DNA of 64,000 bases, taken from Palsa-504 sp963806335. Lineage in GTDB: Bacteria > Actinomycetota > Actinomycetes > Streptosporangiales > Streptosporangiaceae. The stretch is from contig CAWDXO010000022.1 of NCBI GenBank assembly GCA_963806335.1, forward strand, positions 186,001 to 250,000, written 5' to 3'. A program made the position numbers and the translations under genes. This document shows positions 16,120-24,527 of this stretch, one piece after another; within the stretch, counting starts at the first letter, position 1, and each line of letters opens with the position of its first letter. The notes below the pieces were generated by a model. It was given only the letters and a program-made list of their open reading frames with translations. It did no database searches and was not told the DNA's origin.

Positions 16120-17175
16120 TTAAGGGCGGACCTCATACACCAGGTTGAACGGCGTCTCGGTGGCGCGCCGGAACCTGGTGAAACCGGCGTCGGTGACTAC
16201 CTGCCGGATGGCGGCCTCGCCGGCCTGCGCACCGAGAGCGTAGCCGCCGGATTGCGACAGCGCGTTCGGCACGCACAGCAGCGTGGAGAAGTTGTAGTAG
16301 ACCCGCCCGATGGGATTCATGTTTCCGGCCACCTCGTCGGTGGCGTAGGGCTCGACGATGAGCCAGGTGCCGTCGGGCTTCAGGGCCTGCCTGACGTGCT
16401 TGGCCGCGGCGAGCGGGTCACCCATGTCGTGCAGGCAGTCGAAGGTGGCGGCCAGGTCGTACCCGGTACCGGGGAACGTCGCGGCCGAGGCGACCTCGAA
16501 CGTGACCCGGTCGGTGACGCCCGCGTCGCCTGCGTGCTTACGGGCCAGCTCGATCGACTGGTCGTGGTAGTCCGAGCCGGTGAACCGGGAGTTCCGGTAC
16601 TCCTGCGCCAGCAGGATCGTGGACGCGCCGAGCCCGCAGCCGATGTCGGCCACGTTGGCGCCCGCCCGCAGCTTGTCCTCCACGCCGTCGAGCGCCGGGA
16701 TCCAGGCCGGGATGAGGTTGGCGATATAGCCGGGCCGGAAGAACTGCTCGCAGCCGGTGAAGACGTCCGCGTCTTGCTCGTGCCAGCCCAGGCCAGCGCC
16801 CGACCGGAAGGCCTCGGTGATCCTCGGCACGGCCTGCAGCGTACCGAGCGCCAGCACGAACGCGCCAGGCACGTAGATGCCGCCGTCCGGGTTGGTCAGC
16901 GCGAAGGCCTGTTCCTCCGTCATCGAGTAGCTGTCAGTGGCCGCGTCGTATTCGACGTACCCGCCCGCGGCCTGGCCGCGCAGCCATTCTGCGATGTAGC
17001 GCGGGTTAGTCTGCGTGCGCGCGGCCAGCTCGTCGGCGCTCGCGGGCCCGTCCGCCAGCGCCTTGTACAAGCCGAGCCGGTCGCCGATGACCGCGTTCCC
17101 GGCCGCGGCCGTCGCCCCGAGGTCGGTGACGAACTTGCCGAGGAACTCGTGCAGCTTGTCGTTGTCGATCGCCAT
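16120..17175 (-). CDS. Class I SAM-dependent methyltransferase with winged-helix N-terminal domain
   Basis: A 351-residue enzyme. Residues 1-110 form the winged-helix dimerisation region typical of O-methyltransferase-like proteins (LGLYKALADGPASADELAARTQTNPRYIAEWLRGQAAGGYV). The C-terminal Rossmann fold has motif I NVADIGCGLGASTILLA, an acidic ribose-binding strand (RFTGSDYHDQSIELAR) and DLAATFDCLHDMGDP. Similar proteins act on small molecules in secondary metabolism, but many are uncharacterised. ATG 17175 is preceded by GGGGAG. It is divergent from the hydrolase-glycosyltransferase gene; the shared 124-base gap contains three SARP-like heptamers. Confidence 0.88.
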   Translation of the reverse strand: MAIDNDKLHEFLGKFVTDLGATAAAGNAVIGDRLGLYKALADGPASADELAARTQTNPRYIAEWLRGQAAGGYVEYDAATDSYSMTEEQAFALTNPDGGIYVPGAFVLALGTLQAVPRITEAFRSGAGLGWHEQDADVFTGCEQFFRPGYIANLIPAWIPALDGVEDKLRAGANVADIGCGLGASTILLAQEYRNSRFTGSDYHDQSIELARKHAGDAGVTDRVTFEVASAATFPGTGYDLAATFDCLHDMGDPLAAAKHVRQALKPDGTWLIVEPYATDEVAGNMNPIGRVYYNFSTLLCVPNALSQSGGYALGAQAGEAAIRQVVTDAGFTRFRRATETPFNLVYEVRP

Positions 17176-17230
17176 GATGAAACTCCCCTTGTCTTGTAGC
17201 TGTACCTTCACGCCAGGTTGCTCCCGGGTG

Positions 17231-17272
17231 TTGCAGTGGCATTGCAACCGGACTGCAACGAGGCTCTATAGA
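17231..17272 (+). promoter_or_regulatory. SARP-type operator (three heptamers at 11-bp spacing) and -10 box
   Basis: TTGCAGT (17231-17237), TTGCAAC (17242-17248) and CTGCAAC (17253-17259) are direct repeats with exactly 11-bp periodicity. A -10-like TATAGA begins at 17267, seven bases after the last repeat. SARP activators (OmpR-type DNA-binding domain) bind such repeats, with the 3' repeat about 8 bp from the -10. The orientation serves the gene at 17300. The SARP encoded at 19437-22820 is the obvious candidate. The outer bases also form an inverted repeat (GTTGCAGT/ACTGCAAC). Confidence 0.6.
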
Positions 17273-17299
17273 AAGGAGGAGAGGACTAAGGAGGCGGCC

Positions 17300-19429
17300 A
17301 TGCGGGCCAGATATCCCGATGCCGAGGGCTTCATCGAGCGGGACGGCGTCAAGGTCGGTTACGAGGTGTTCGGCTCGGGTGAGCCGACCGTGGTGTTCGC
17401 CCCGACTGACCCGATAGTGGACTCCCAGGCCTGGAAGGCCCAGGTACCGTACCTGGCCAGGGAGTTCAAGATCGTCACGATTGACCCGCGCGGCAACGGC
17501 AGGTCCGAGCGGCCGCAGGCGGCCGACGCGTACGCCGACCCCGAGTTCGTGGCCGACATCATCGCGGTCATGGATGCCGTCGGGATCGACCGGGCGGTGC
17601 TCGTCGGGATGTGCAGCAGCTCCTGGTGGGCCTTCCTGACGGCGGCCCTGCATCCCGGCCGGGTGCTCGGCGTGGTGAGCATCGCGTCCTGGGTGCCGTA
17701 CCTCACCCCGCCGCTGCCCTGGCGGACGGCCCATCCCTTCGACGCCGTCCCGGAGACCGATGAGGGCTGGGCCAAAGACACCAGGCACTACTGGCTACGT
17801 GACTGGCGGGGTTTTGCCGAGTTCTTCTTCGGCGAGCTGCTGCCCGAGCCGCACTCCACCAAGCAGCACGAGGACTGCGTGGGCTGGGCCATGCAGACCA
17901 GCGCGGAGGTGAACCTGCGGTTCAGGGATGCGCCGCTGTCGTCGTCCTGCCGCGAGGACAGCGAGGCCGTGCTGGCCCGGGTGCGCTGTCCGGTGCTGGC
18001 CATCCACGGCGTAGAAGATCGCTGCCAGCCGTGGCAGCGCGGCGAGCGCGTTGCCGCCCTGACCGGCGGCGAACTGCTGCTCCTGGAAGGCGCCGGGCAC
18101 CTGTCGTTCGCCAGGGTGCCGGTCGTCGTCAATCGCGCGATCAAGGACTTCGCCGATCGCTTCCGCCCGGCTCCCGCCGCCCCGGAGGCGCGGCGGGTCT
18201 GGACCAGGCCGCTGAACCGGCCCAAGCGCGTGCTCTACGTCTCCTCGCCCATAGGCCTCGGACACGCCCGCCGCGACCTGGCCATCGCCGAGGAGCTACG
18301 CAAGCTCAGGCCCGGCCTGGAGGTGCACTGGCTGGCCCAGCATCCGGTTACCGAGCTGCTGACCCGGCGCGGCGAGCTGATCCACCCTGCCTCGGCCTTC
18401 CTGGCCAATGAGTCCGCGCACTTCGAGGGTGAGGCCGCCGAGCACGACCTGCACGCGTTCCAGGCCGTCAGGAACATGGACGAAATCCTCATCAGCAACT
18501 TCATGGTCTTCGCCGACCTGACCGAACAGGAGCCCTTCGACCTCTGGATCGGCGACGAGGCGTGGGACATCGACTACTTCCTGCACGAGAACCCCGAGCT
18601 CAAGCGGTCGGCCTACGCCTGGATGACCGATTTCGTGGGCTGGCTGCCGATGCCGGAGGGGGGCGCGGCCGAGCAGGCCCTGACCGCCGACTACAACGCC
18701 GAAATGATCGAGCAGGTCGGCCGCTTCCCGGGGCTGCGCGACCGCGCCGTGTTCGTCGGCAACGCCGAGGACGTCGTTCCTGACGGCTTCGGCGACGGCC
18801 TGCCCGCGATCCGCGACTGGGTCGAGCGGAACTACGAATTCTCCGGCTACGTCACCGGCTTCGACCCGGGCGAGTTCGCCGACCGTGACGCTATCCGCGC
18901 CCGGCTCGGCTACCGGCCCGGAGAGAAAGTCTGCGTGGTCACCGTCGGCGGCTCCGGCGTGGGCGCCGACCTGCTCCGCCGCGCGGTCGCGGCGTTCCCG
19001 GCCGCCCGGCGGCTCGTCCCCGGCCTGCGGATGATCGTGGTGACCGGGCCGCGGATCGACCCGGAGTCGCTGGCCGCGGCCGGCCGGCCCGACGGGCTGG
19101 ACGTGCGGGGCTACGTACATGATCTTTACCAGCACCTGGCCGCCTGCGACCTGGCCGTGGTCCAGGGCGGACTCACCACCACGATGGAGCTCACCGCCAG
19201 CCGGCGGCCGTTTATCTACATCCCGCTCCGCCATCATTTCGAGCAGAACTTCCACGTCAGGCACCGGCTCGCCCAGTACGGCGCGGGCCGGTGCCTGGAC
19301 TACGACCAGACGGCACCGGAGGTGCTGGCCCAGGCGATCGCCGACGAGATCACGCGTCCGGTCAGCTACCGGCCGGTGGAGACAGACGGCGCCGCGCGCG
19401 CCGCCGCCAGCCTCGCCGAGCTAATCTGA
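17300..19429 (+). CDS. Fusion of alpha/beta hydrolase and GT-B (MurG-like) glycosyltransferase
   Basis: A 709-residue two-domain protein from ATG 17300, with AGGAGG upstream. Residues 1-285 are an alpha/beta hydrolase: strand VVFAPTDPIVDSQAWKAQ, TIDPRGNGRS, and the nucleophile elbow VLVGMCSSSWW, with Cys105 where serine is usual; Asp240 (HGVEDR) and His267 (GAGHLSF) complete a triad. Residues 309-709 are a GT-B glycosyltransferase: N-lobe RVLYVSSPIGLGHARRDLAIAEEL, C-lobe with VVTVGGSGVGADLL, VRGYVHDLYQHLAACDLAVVQGG and a sugar-nucleotide site TTTMELTASRRPFIY. Donor and acceptor unknown. No signal peptide. The joined activities suggest hydrolysis or acyl transfer coupled to glycosylation of one substrate. 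Confidence 0.85.
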   Translation: MRARYPDAEGFIERDGVKVGYEVFGSGEPTVVFAPTDPIVDSQAWKAQVPYLAREFKIVTIDPRGNGRSERPQAADAYADPEFVADIIAVMDAVGIDRAVLVGMCSSSWWAFLTAALHPGRVLGVVSIASWVPYLTPPLPWRTAHPFDAVPETDEGWAKDTRHYWLRDWRGFAEFFFGELLPEPHSTKQHEDCVGWAMQTSAEVNLRFRDAPLSSSCREDSEAVLARVRCPVLAIHGVEDRCQPWQRGERVAALTGGELLLLEGAGHLSFARVPVVVNRAIKDFADRFRPAPAAPEARRVWTRPLNRPKRVLYVSSPIGLGHARRDLAIAEELRKLRPGLEVHWLAQHPVTELLTRRGELIHPASAFLANESAHFEGEAAEHDLHAFQAVRNMDEILISNFMVFADLTEQEPFDLWIGDEAWDIDYFLHENPELKRSAYAWMTDFVGWLPMPEGGAAEQALTADYNAEMIEQVGRFPGLRDRAVFVGNAEDVVPDGFGDGLPAIRDWVERNYEFSGYVTGFDPGEFADRDAIRARLGYRPGEKVCVVTVGGSGVGADLLRRAVAAFPAARRLVPGLRMIVVTGPRIDPESLAAAGRPDGLDVRGYVHDLYQHLAACDLAVVQGGLTTTMELTASRRPFIYIPLRHHFEQNFHVRHRLAQYGAGRCLDYDQTAPEVLAQAIADEITRPVSYRPVETDGAARAAASLAELI

Positions 19430-19436
19430 GCAGGGT

Positions 19437-22400
19437 TCAGCTGAGCTCGCGCTGCGCGGACCGGGCGTCGCGCAGCACATACCGCAGGCCATGCTCGTGC
19501 GCGAGCCGCGCCGCCCGGTCCAGTTCTGACCTGGCCTCTTCCTGATGGCCGAGGTGGATGAGGGCGCGGCCGTCGACCACGAGGGCCTCGGCCAGCGTGA
19601 CCTTCCACGGCTCCCGCTGCGCTACTTCGAGCAGCGGGGCCAGGACGGCCCGCGCGCGCTCCGGGTCGCCGTGGCCAAGCCAGGCCTGCGCCACAGAAAG
19701 GCAGGCCTCGTACCCGAACACCCATGTTCCGCCCGCCGGGATGGTGGCTTGTTCGAGCAACGCGGCCGCCTCGCCCAGCAGTTCGAGCGATCCGGTCGCG
19801 GCGGCCAGCGGAGCGATGGCTCGCAGCAGGTAGGACTCGATCCCGGCCCGCTGGGCGGCCGTCACGGCCCGGATGAACAGCTCGACCGCTCCGTCCCGGT
19901 CGCCGACCGCCAGCAAAGTGCCGCCCAGCATGGCGCGGGACGAAGCCTGCCACCAGGTGTGCTCGTACTGCTCGGTCAGCTCCACGGCCCGGCGGCCCAG
20001 CGTGACCGCTTCGCCTTCGCGGCCGCGCAGCCTGGCCAGCCAGCCCAGATGCGCCAGGAACCAGGTGCCCTGGCGCGGGTAGCCGCCCTGGTGGTTGAGC
20101 TTGATGGCCGTCTTGACGGTGGCGGTGGCCTGGTCCAGGTGCCCGGCGGCCACCGAAACGAACGCGCCTTCGAACTCCGCCCATTGCCGCAGGAACAGGT
20201 CGCCCCGGCGCCGCAGCAGCGGGTTGAGCTCCGCGAGCACGTCCGTCAGGGCGCTGGTATCGCCGAGATTGAGGTAGACGGTCTTGAGCCCGTCGAGGCC
20301 AGCCGCCAAGGCCCGGTCGTCCGCGGCGGCGCGCCCCGCCGCCACCCCCCGCAGGGCGTAATCGAGCGCCACGTCGAGACGCAGTTGGTTGGCCGCGATG
20401 ATCGCCAGGCGGGACAGCATGTTCGCCTCGCTGGCCCGGTCGCCCAGTGATTCCGCGATCCGCAGCCCGCGCTCGAGATGGACCGCGCAGTAGCTGATCG
20501 GCAGGCCGCCCGAGACCGGGACGTCGCCGCCCAGCTCGCGCAGGGCGATCATTTCCAGCCGGCGGTCCCCGGCGGCGCGAGCGCCGTCGGCGCCCTGGAT
20601 CAGGTCAGCGAGCGCGGCGGCGATCGCGCCCGTCGCCTCGTGCGCGCGGCCCCGCAACAGTAGGGCGCGGGCGGACACCTCGACGTCACCGACACGTTCG
20701 GCCGCATCCAGCGCCTGCGTGGCCAGCGCGGCCGCGTCGCTCGCCGCGAACCGGCCCATCGCGTCCTCGGCGGCCCGCAGCCAGGCCCGGGCCGCGCGCT
20801 GCCAGTCACCCGCCGCCGCGGCGTGCCGCGCCAGCGATTCCGGCTGGCCCGTCAGCAGGTCAGCCGCCCGGCGGTGGTACGCCAGCCGGGTCGGTTCCGG
20901 CGTGCTGGCGTACAAGGCCTCGCGGATGAGGTCGTTGGCGAACTCGTAGTCGCGGCCGGTGACCACCAGCAGCCTGGCGTCCAGCGCCGCCTCGCACAAT
21001 TCGAGCGCGGTCGCCGGGACAAGGTCGAGCAAGACGCCCAGGGCCAGCGGGTCGACGGCGGCGCCGACCACCGATGCCGCCCGGAGCAAGGCCTCCACGG
21101 CCGCCCCCGCGCGCCGGACGCGGGCCTGCACGGCGGTCCGCAGCGACGCGGGCGCGCCGACGTCGCCGCTGGCCAGGGCGCGCAGCACTTCGACGACGAA
21201 CAGGGTGTGGCCACGCGTCCGCTCCAGGATGCTTTCGGCCAGCTCTTCTTGCCCCGCCGCGCGGGCCAGCTGCCGCACCGCTTCGGGGCCGAGCGGCCCT
21301 ACTTCGACCCGGCTGGCCACCGGGGCGAGCGCCGTGCCGATCTGGGCGTCGTTTTCCGCGCGGACGGTGACCGTTATCAGCATCCGCGACCCGGCCGCCT
21401 GACGGCCGAGGAAGTGCATGAACTCGATCGTCGACTGCCCGGCGTACTGCAGGTCGTCCACGAGGACCAGAACCGGGTGGCGCTCGGCTAGGGCGCCCAG
21501 GAAGGCCCGTATCGCCTCGAAAGCCCGCCGCCGCTCTATCTCCAGACTGGCCCGCCAGGATGGCGGCGAGCCGAGGATGGCCGCGGCCTCGGGCAGCAGC
21601 GCCGCGACCGCCGGCGCGTGCTCGCCGAGCATTTGCCGCAGCTTGTCGGCCGGGGTGCTGGTCACGACGGGCGTGATCGCCTCCACGATCGGCTGGAGGA
21701 ACAGCGACCGTTCCGTCTCGTAGCAGCGGGTCCGCAGCACGGTCCCGCCGTCTTCGGCGGCCTCGGCGGCGAAGAACTCGGCCAGCGCGGTTTTCCCGAT
21801 TCCCGCCTCACCGACGATCATCAGGAGCTCAGGCTGTCCGCCGGCCGCCCGGTGCCACGCGTCCCGCAGGGCTTCGATCTCGCCTTCCCGGCCGACCAGC
21901 GTCGGTCCACGCAGCCCGCCGCCTGCGGGCCCGGCGCCCTTGGCCGCCGGCCCGCCGCCCTTTCCCGCCGCCCCGGCGCCCTTTCCCGCCGGCCCGGCGC
22001 CCTTTCCCGCCGCCCCCCGGCGTCCGTCGGCCGGAGCAATGTCCTGCTCGCGCAGGATCGCCAGATGCAGGTCGCGAGTCTGCGGGGCCGGATCAACGCC
22101 AAGCTCCTCGCTCAGCCGCCGCTGCAGCGACGCATAAGCGGCCAGGGCTTTCGCCTGCTCGCCGACGCCGGCCGAGGCCGACATGTACCAGCGGTGGGCC
22201 GCTTCGTCGAGCGGGTCGGCGGCCATAGCCGCGGCCGCGTAGCCGGCCGCCAGCCGCGGGTCCCCGGCCGCCATCGCGGCCTCGGCGGCGATCAGCCGGA
22301 GTCGGCGCAGCAGCTCGCGTACCTGTTCGCGGGCCGGATCGGCCCAGCTCGCGTAAGGCTCGTCGCTGATCGCGGTACCGGAGGCCAGCAGCGCGTGCCC

Positions 22401-22820
22401 GCGCTCGGCCGCGGCCAGGGCCACCGCGGCGGCGGTGGCTACCTTAGCTTCGGCCTGGTCGCAGAACCGGGCCGCCGCGTCGAGGTCGGTCACGATGCCC
22501 GGGCCGTCGGCCAGCCGGTACCCCGATCGGCCGCCCTGAATAAGATCCGCCCCTAGGACCGCGCGGAGCCTGCTGACCAGGGTCGCGACGTTCTGCTCGG
22601 GCGCCGTCGGCCAGGCCGGCCACAAGACGTCGACGATGCGGTCCGCGGGGACGGCCGCTGGCCTTTCGACGGCCAGCAGCTTCAGGAGCGTCCGTGACTT
22701 CCGGCTGCCGATTTCTCCTTCGGTCAGCTCGGTACCGTCTCTGATGACCCTGAACGTTCCCGCGAGACACAGCTCAACTTGGGTTGTGCTCACCGATCCC
22801 GCGGGCACACGGCTCCCCAC
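19437..22820 (-). CDS. Large SARP-type regulator (OmpR-like DNA-binding, BTAD, AAA ATPase, TPR)
   Basis: A 1,127-residue AfsR-like activator. Order: winged-helix Trans_reg_C domain (about 10-100; VELCLAGTFRVIRDG, GSRKSRTLLKLLA, VDVLWPAWPTAPEQNVATLVSRLRAVLG); bacterial transcriptional activation domain (about 105-260); low-complexity Ala/Gly/Lys linker (about 268-302); AAA/NB-ARC-like ATPase with Walker A GEAGIGKTALAEF (about 337) and Walker B VLVLVDDLQYAG; and TPR-like repeats to the end. No C-terminal LuxR helix-turn-helix. Start GTG 22820 has AAGGG upstream; GTG 22793 is an alternative nearer to the homology. It lies 18 bases downstream of the amidotransferase gene, and heptamers at 17231-17259 are a likely target. 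Confidence 0.9.
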   Translation of the reverse strand: MGSRVPAGSVSTTQVELCLAGTFRVIRDGTELTEGEIGSRKSRTLLKLLAVERPAAVPADRIVDVLWPAWPTAPEQNVATLVSRLRAVLGADLIQGGRSGYRLADGPGIVTDLDAAARFCDQAEAKVATAAAVALAAAERGHALLASGTAISDEPYASWADPAREQVRELLRRLRLIAAEAAMAAGDPRLAAGYAAAAMAADPLDEAAHRWYMSASAGVGEQAKALAAYASLQRRLSEELGVDPAPQTRDLHLAILREQDIAPADGRRGAAGKGAGPAGKGAGAAGKGGGPAAKGAGPAGGGLRGPTLVGREGEIEALRDAWHRAAGGQPELLMIVGEAGIGKTALAEFFAAEAAEDGGTVLRTRCYETERSLFLQPIVEAITPVVTSTPADKLRQMLGEHAPAVAALLPEAAAILGSPPSWRASLEIERRRAFEAIRAFLGALAERHPVLVLVDDLQYAGQSTIEFMHFLGRQAAGSRMLITVTVRAENDAQIGTALAPVASRVEVGPLGPEAVRQLARAAGQEELAESILERTRGHTLFVVEVLRALASGDVGAPASLRTAVQARVRRAGAAVEALLRAASVVGAAVDPLALGVLLDLVPATALELCEAALDARLLVVTGRDYEFANDLIREALYASTPEPTRLAYHRRAADLLTGQPESLARHAAAAGDWQRAARAWLRAAEDAMGRFAASDAAALATQALDAAERVGDVEVSARALLLRGRAHEATGAIAAALADLIQGADGARAAGDRRLEMIALRELGGDVPVSGGLPISYCAVHLERGLRIAESLGDRASEANMLSRLAIIAANQLRLDVALDYALRGVAAGRAAADDRALAAGLDGLKTVYLNLGDTSALTDVLAELNPLLRRRGDLFLRQWAEFEGAFVSVAAGHLDQATATVKTAIKLNHQGGYPRQGTWFLAHLGWLARLRGREGEAVTLGRRAVELTEQYEHTWWQASSRAMLGGTLLAVGDRDGAVELFIRAVTAAQRAGIESYLLRAIAPLAAATGSLELLGEAAALLEQATIPAGGTWVFGYEACLSVAQAWLGHGDPERARAVLAPLLEVAQREPWKVTLAEALVVDGRALIHLGHQEEARSELDRAARLAHEHGLRYVLRDARSAQRELS
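21925..22017. repeat. Imperfect 21-bp repeats encoding an Ala/Gly/Lys linker
   Basis: Three to four near copies of a unit containing GCGCCCTTTCCCGCCG lie in frame inside the SARP gene and encode AGKGAGP-like repeats between the BTAD and ATPase domains. Expansion or contraction would change linker length without shifting the frame. Confidence 0.75.
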
Positions 22821-22838
22821 GAGCCCTTCTTACGCTGG

Positions 22839-23621
22839 TCAGCCGCGCCGTGCAAGGGAGGATGCCTGGCCGGCCCCGGGTTCGCCCTCGGCCGGGCCGT
22901 AGCGCTCGACGAACCGGCGCAAGATGACCGGCGGCCAGGTGACGTTGCTGCGGCGGGCCTGCGCCTTGATGTCGTCGGCCTGATCCGGGTCGAAGTACCC
23001 GGCATGCTTGTAGACGTCCACCCTGGTGGACATGCCGGCCGCGTCGAGCTCGGCGTGGAACTGGGCGGCGTAGACGTTCGAGCCCACCCGGAAGACCTGT
23101 ATCGGGCAGCCCTCCGAGCTGGCCAGCAGGACGGCATGGCCGGGCAGGCGGCTGATCGCCTCCTTGTGGCCGGTGAAGGCGTCGAACGTGACAGGCAGCC
23201 CGCGCAGCAGCGGATCGCGCTGCCCCTCGGCGGTGAGGGTGACCCGGACGGTTCCGACCGGTTCGGCGAAGCGCCGGTCGACCACCGCGCCCTGGTGGCG
23301 GCCGAGCGCCCCGATGCCGTAGCAGGCACCCAGGAACGGGAAGTCGGCGCTGATCACCGTGTCGAGCAGTCGCACCAGGTCGGCTTCGACCCGCCGCTGC
23401 ACCGGGGACTTCCGCTCCTCGGGATCGGTGAAGTTAAACGGGCCGCCGCCGACCAAGATCCCTGACCAGTCCCGCAGGTCGATATCGCCGAGCGCGCGCT
23501 GCTCTAGCCGTATCCGCCGCAACTCGTTCTCCGCCAGCCCGGCGAAGGTCAAGAACGAGGCGTACTCGTTATCGGCCGCGGCATCCTCGGCCCGGATGGC
23601 CAGCAGCAGGAACGGTTTCAC
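22839..23621 (-). CDS. Class I glutamine amidotransferase (GMP synthase-like)
   Basis: A 260-residue triad-type glutamine amidotransferase. The nucleophile elbow FLGACYGIGALGRH carries the catalytic Cys, and VYAAQFHAELDAAG carries the His and Glu. An N-terminal GGGPFNFTDPEE segment supplies the oxyanion region. It is a stand-alone domain similar to YfeJ/GuaA-like proteins used for detoxification or amide chemistry, not part of a complete GuaA. ATG 23621. First gene of a two-gene unit with the SARP regulator. Whether it supplies ammonia or hydrolyses gamma-glutamyl compounds cannot be decided. Confidence 0.85.
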   Translation of the reverse strand: MKPFLLLAIRAEDAAADNEYASFLTFAGLAENELRRIRLEQRALGDIDLRDWSGILVGGGPFNFTDPEERKSPVQRRVEADLVRLLDTVISADFPFLGACYGIGALGRHQGAVVDRRFAEPVGTVRVTLTAEGQRDPLLRGLPVTFDAFTGHKEAISRLPGHAVLLASSEGCPIQVFRVGSNVYAAQFHAELDAAGMSTRVDVYKHAGYFDPDQADDIKAQARRSNVTWPPVILRRFVERYGPAEGEPGAGQASSLARRG

Positions 23622-23721
23622 CCCATCACCTTAGTGACCCCGGGTCCGCGATGGAGCCGGTCCCGTAGGCCCAGCCGTGATGGCGTGCCGATCAGAGCAC
23701 GAAGGCCGAGGGGAGAACGCG

Positions 23722-23898
23722 GTGGATCTCGAGGAGACGCTAGCGAAGGTCGCAGAGCTAAGCCGGGAAGAACTGCATATCGTGCGCAAGCGGGCCGAGG
23801 AGAAGACCGCCGCCCGCGATCACGGCCATGACTTCAGCGAGATGCGACTGAGAACCCTAGTCGACCTGGCCGCCCCGGCCCCGAAGGCACCGGAATGA
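23722..23898 (+). CDS. Small helical hypothetical protein
   Basis: A 58-residue protein from GTG 23722, chosen because GGGGAG lies seven bases upstream; an ATG in frame at 23677 has none. The sequence (VDLEETLAKVAELSREELHIVRKRAEEKTAARDHGHDFSEMRLRTLVDL) predicts two amphipathic helices and no membrane segment. It is divergent from the amidotransferase gene and 15 bases before the zinc-ribbon gene, so the two probably form an operon. Family not recognised. Confidence 0.55.
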   Translation: MDLEETLAKVAELSREELHIVRKRAEEKTAARDHGHDFSEMRLRTLVDLAAPAPKAPE

Positions 23899-23913
23899 TC
23901 CCGAGGAGGATCC

Positions 23914-24162
23914 ATGACCACTGCCCCAAGTTGCGAAAGCTGCGGGATGCCCATCGAGACCGGCCGCTACTGCTCCCACTGCACCGACGAAAGCGGCGCG
24001 CTGCAGTCCTTCGATGAACGTTTCGCCCGGATGACCGCCTGGCAGGCCCGGCGCCACCCGGACGCGACGCGGCAGGAAATCGAGCGCCAGACGCTTGAGT
24101 ACATGGCCACCATGCCTGCCTGGCAAGATCACCCGCGCGTGGCGGCTACCCGCTCGTCGTAG
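23914..24162 (+). CDS. Zinc-ribbon protein
   Basis: An 82-residue protein whose N terminus has two knuckles, CESCGMPIETGRYCSHCTDESG, with the Cys-x2-Cys...Cys-x2-Cys spacing of the putative zinc-ribbon family (Zn_ribbon_2-like). The remainder (LQSFDERFARMTAWQARRHP, then ATRQEIERQTLEYMATMPAW) is helical. AGGAGGATCC precedes ATG 23914. Relatives are annotated only as transcriptional regulators or zinc-ribbon proteins of unknown role. Confidence 0.75.
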   Translation: MTTAPSCESCGMPIETGRYCSHCTDESGALQSFDERFARMTAWQARRHPDATRQEIERQTLEYMATMPAWQDHPRVAATRSS

Positions 24163-24527
24163 CGGCGTTACGTGAGGTGAAGTCGTGCCGCAATGGACGG
24201 CGCCTGCGTCCGTGAGCGTCCTCACCAGCACTCCGGGAGTGCATGGTTGTGGCATCCTGCACCATAGAGTGTGCAGGTTGTCACAACCATTACGCTCCGC
24301 ATGGACGTTAACTCATCGTTGACCAACCTGGCCCTAACCTCGAGTCTGGACCAACCTAACCGAAACTAAATCCGACTAAGCCCGGTTGGTCTGCCTTGGC
24401 GTTCTGCCTGCCAGGTCCGCCATAATGGCCCCCAGGTACCTCGGCCGGACCCGTATTTCGGGAATATGTCCGCTGAGGTGTAGTTTCGCTGGCGGAGACC
24501 AGACGGGCCAGCAGCTGCGGAGGTTAC
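24163..24527. other. 365-base intergenic region upstream of the molybdenum hydroxylase operon
   Basis: No gene seen. The region is comparatively AT-rich and contains nested symmetric elements (24256-24288) and a repeated GACCAACCT (near 24317 and 24349). It presumably holds the operon promoter, but no convincing -35/-10 pair can be singled out. Confidence 0.5.
24256..24288. promoter_or_regulatory. Adjoining inverted repeats, candidate operator
   Basis: CCTGCAC (24256-24262) pairs with GTGCAGG (24271-24277). Overlapping its right arm, GGTTGT (24276-24281) pairs with ACAACC (24283-24288) around a single central base. The latter has the compact symmetry of a dimeric repressor site. They lie about 240 bases before the operon start. 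Confidence 0.4.

Noticed and set aside
14912..16123. Two long plus-strand frames (403 and 377 codons)
   Set aside because: Both lie opposite the permease, whose membrane helices and ribosome site are convincing. The antisense products are Arg/Gly/Gln-rich noise.
16069..17199. 315-codon plus-strand frame opposite the methyltransferase
   Set aside because: It is antisense to a methyltransferase with clear SAM-binding motifs; the product is Arg/Gly/Val-rich without motifs.
17015..17299. 95-codon N-terminal extension of the hydrolase-glycosyltransferase
   Set aside because: It would run through the methyltransferase gene in antisense and the SARP-like promoter; ATG 17300 has AGGAGG and starts the hydrolase homology.
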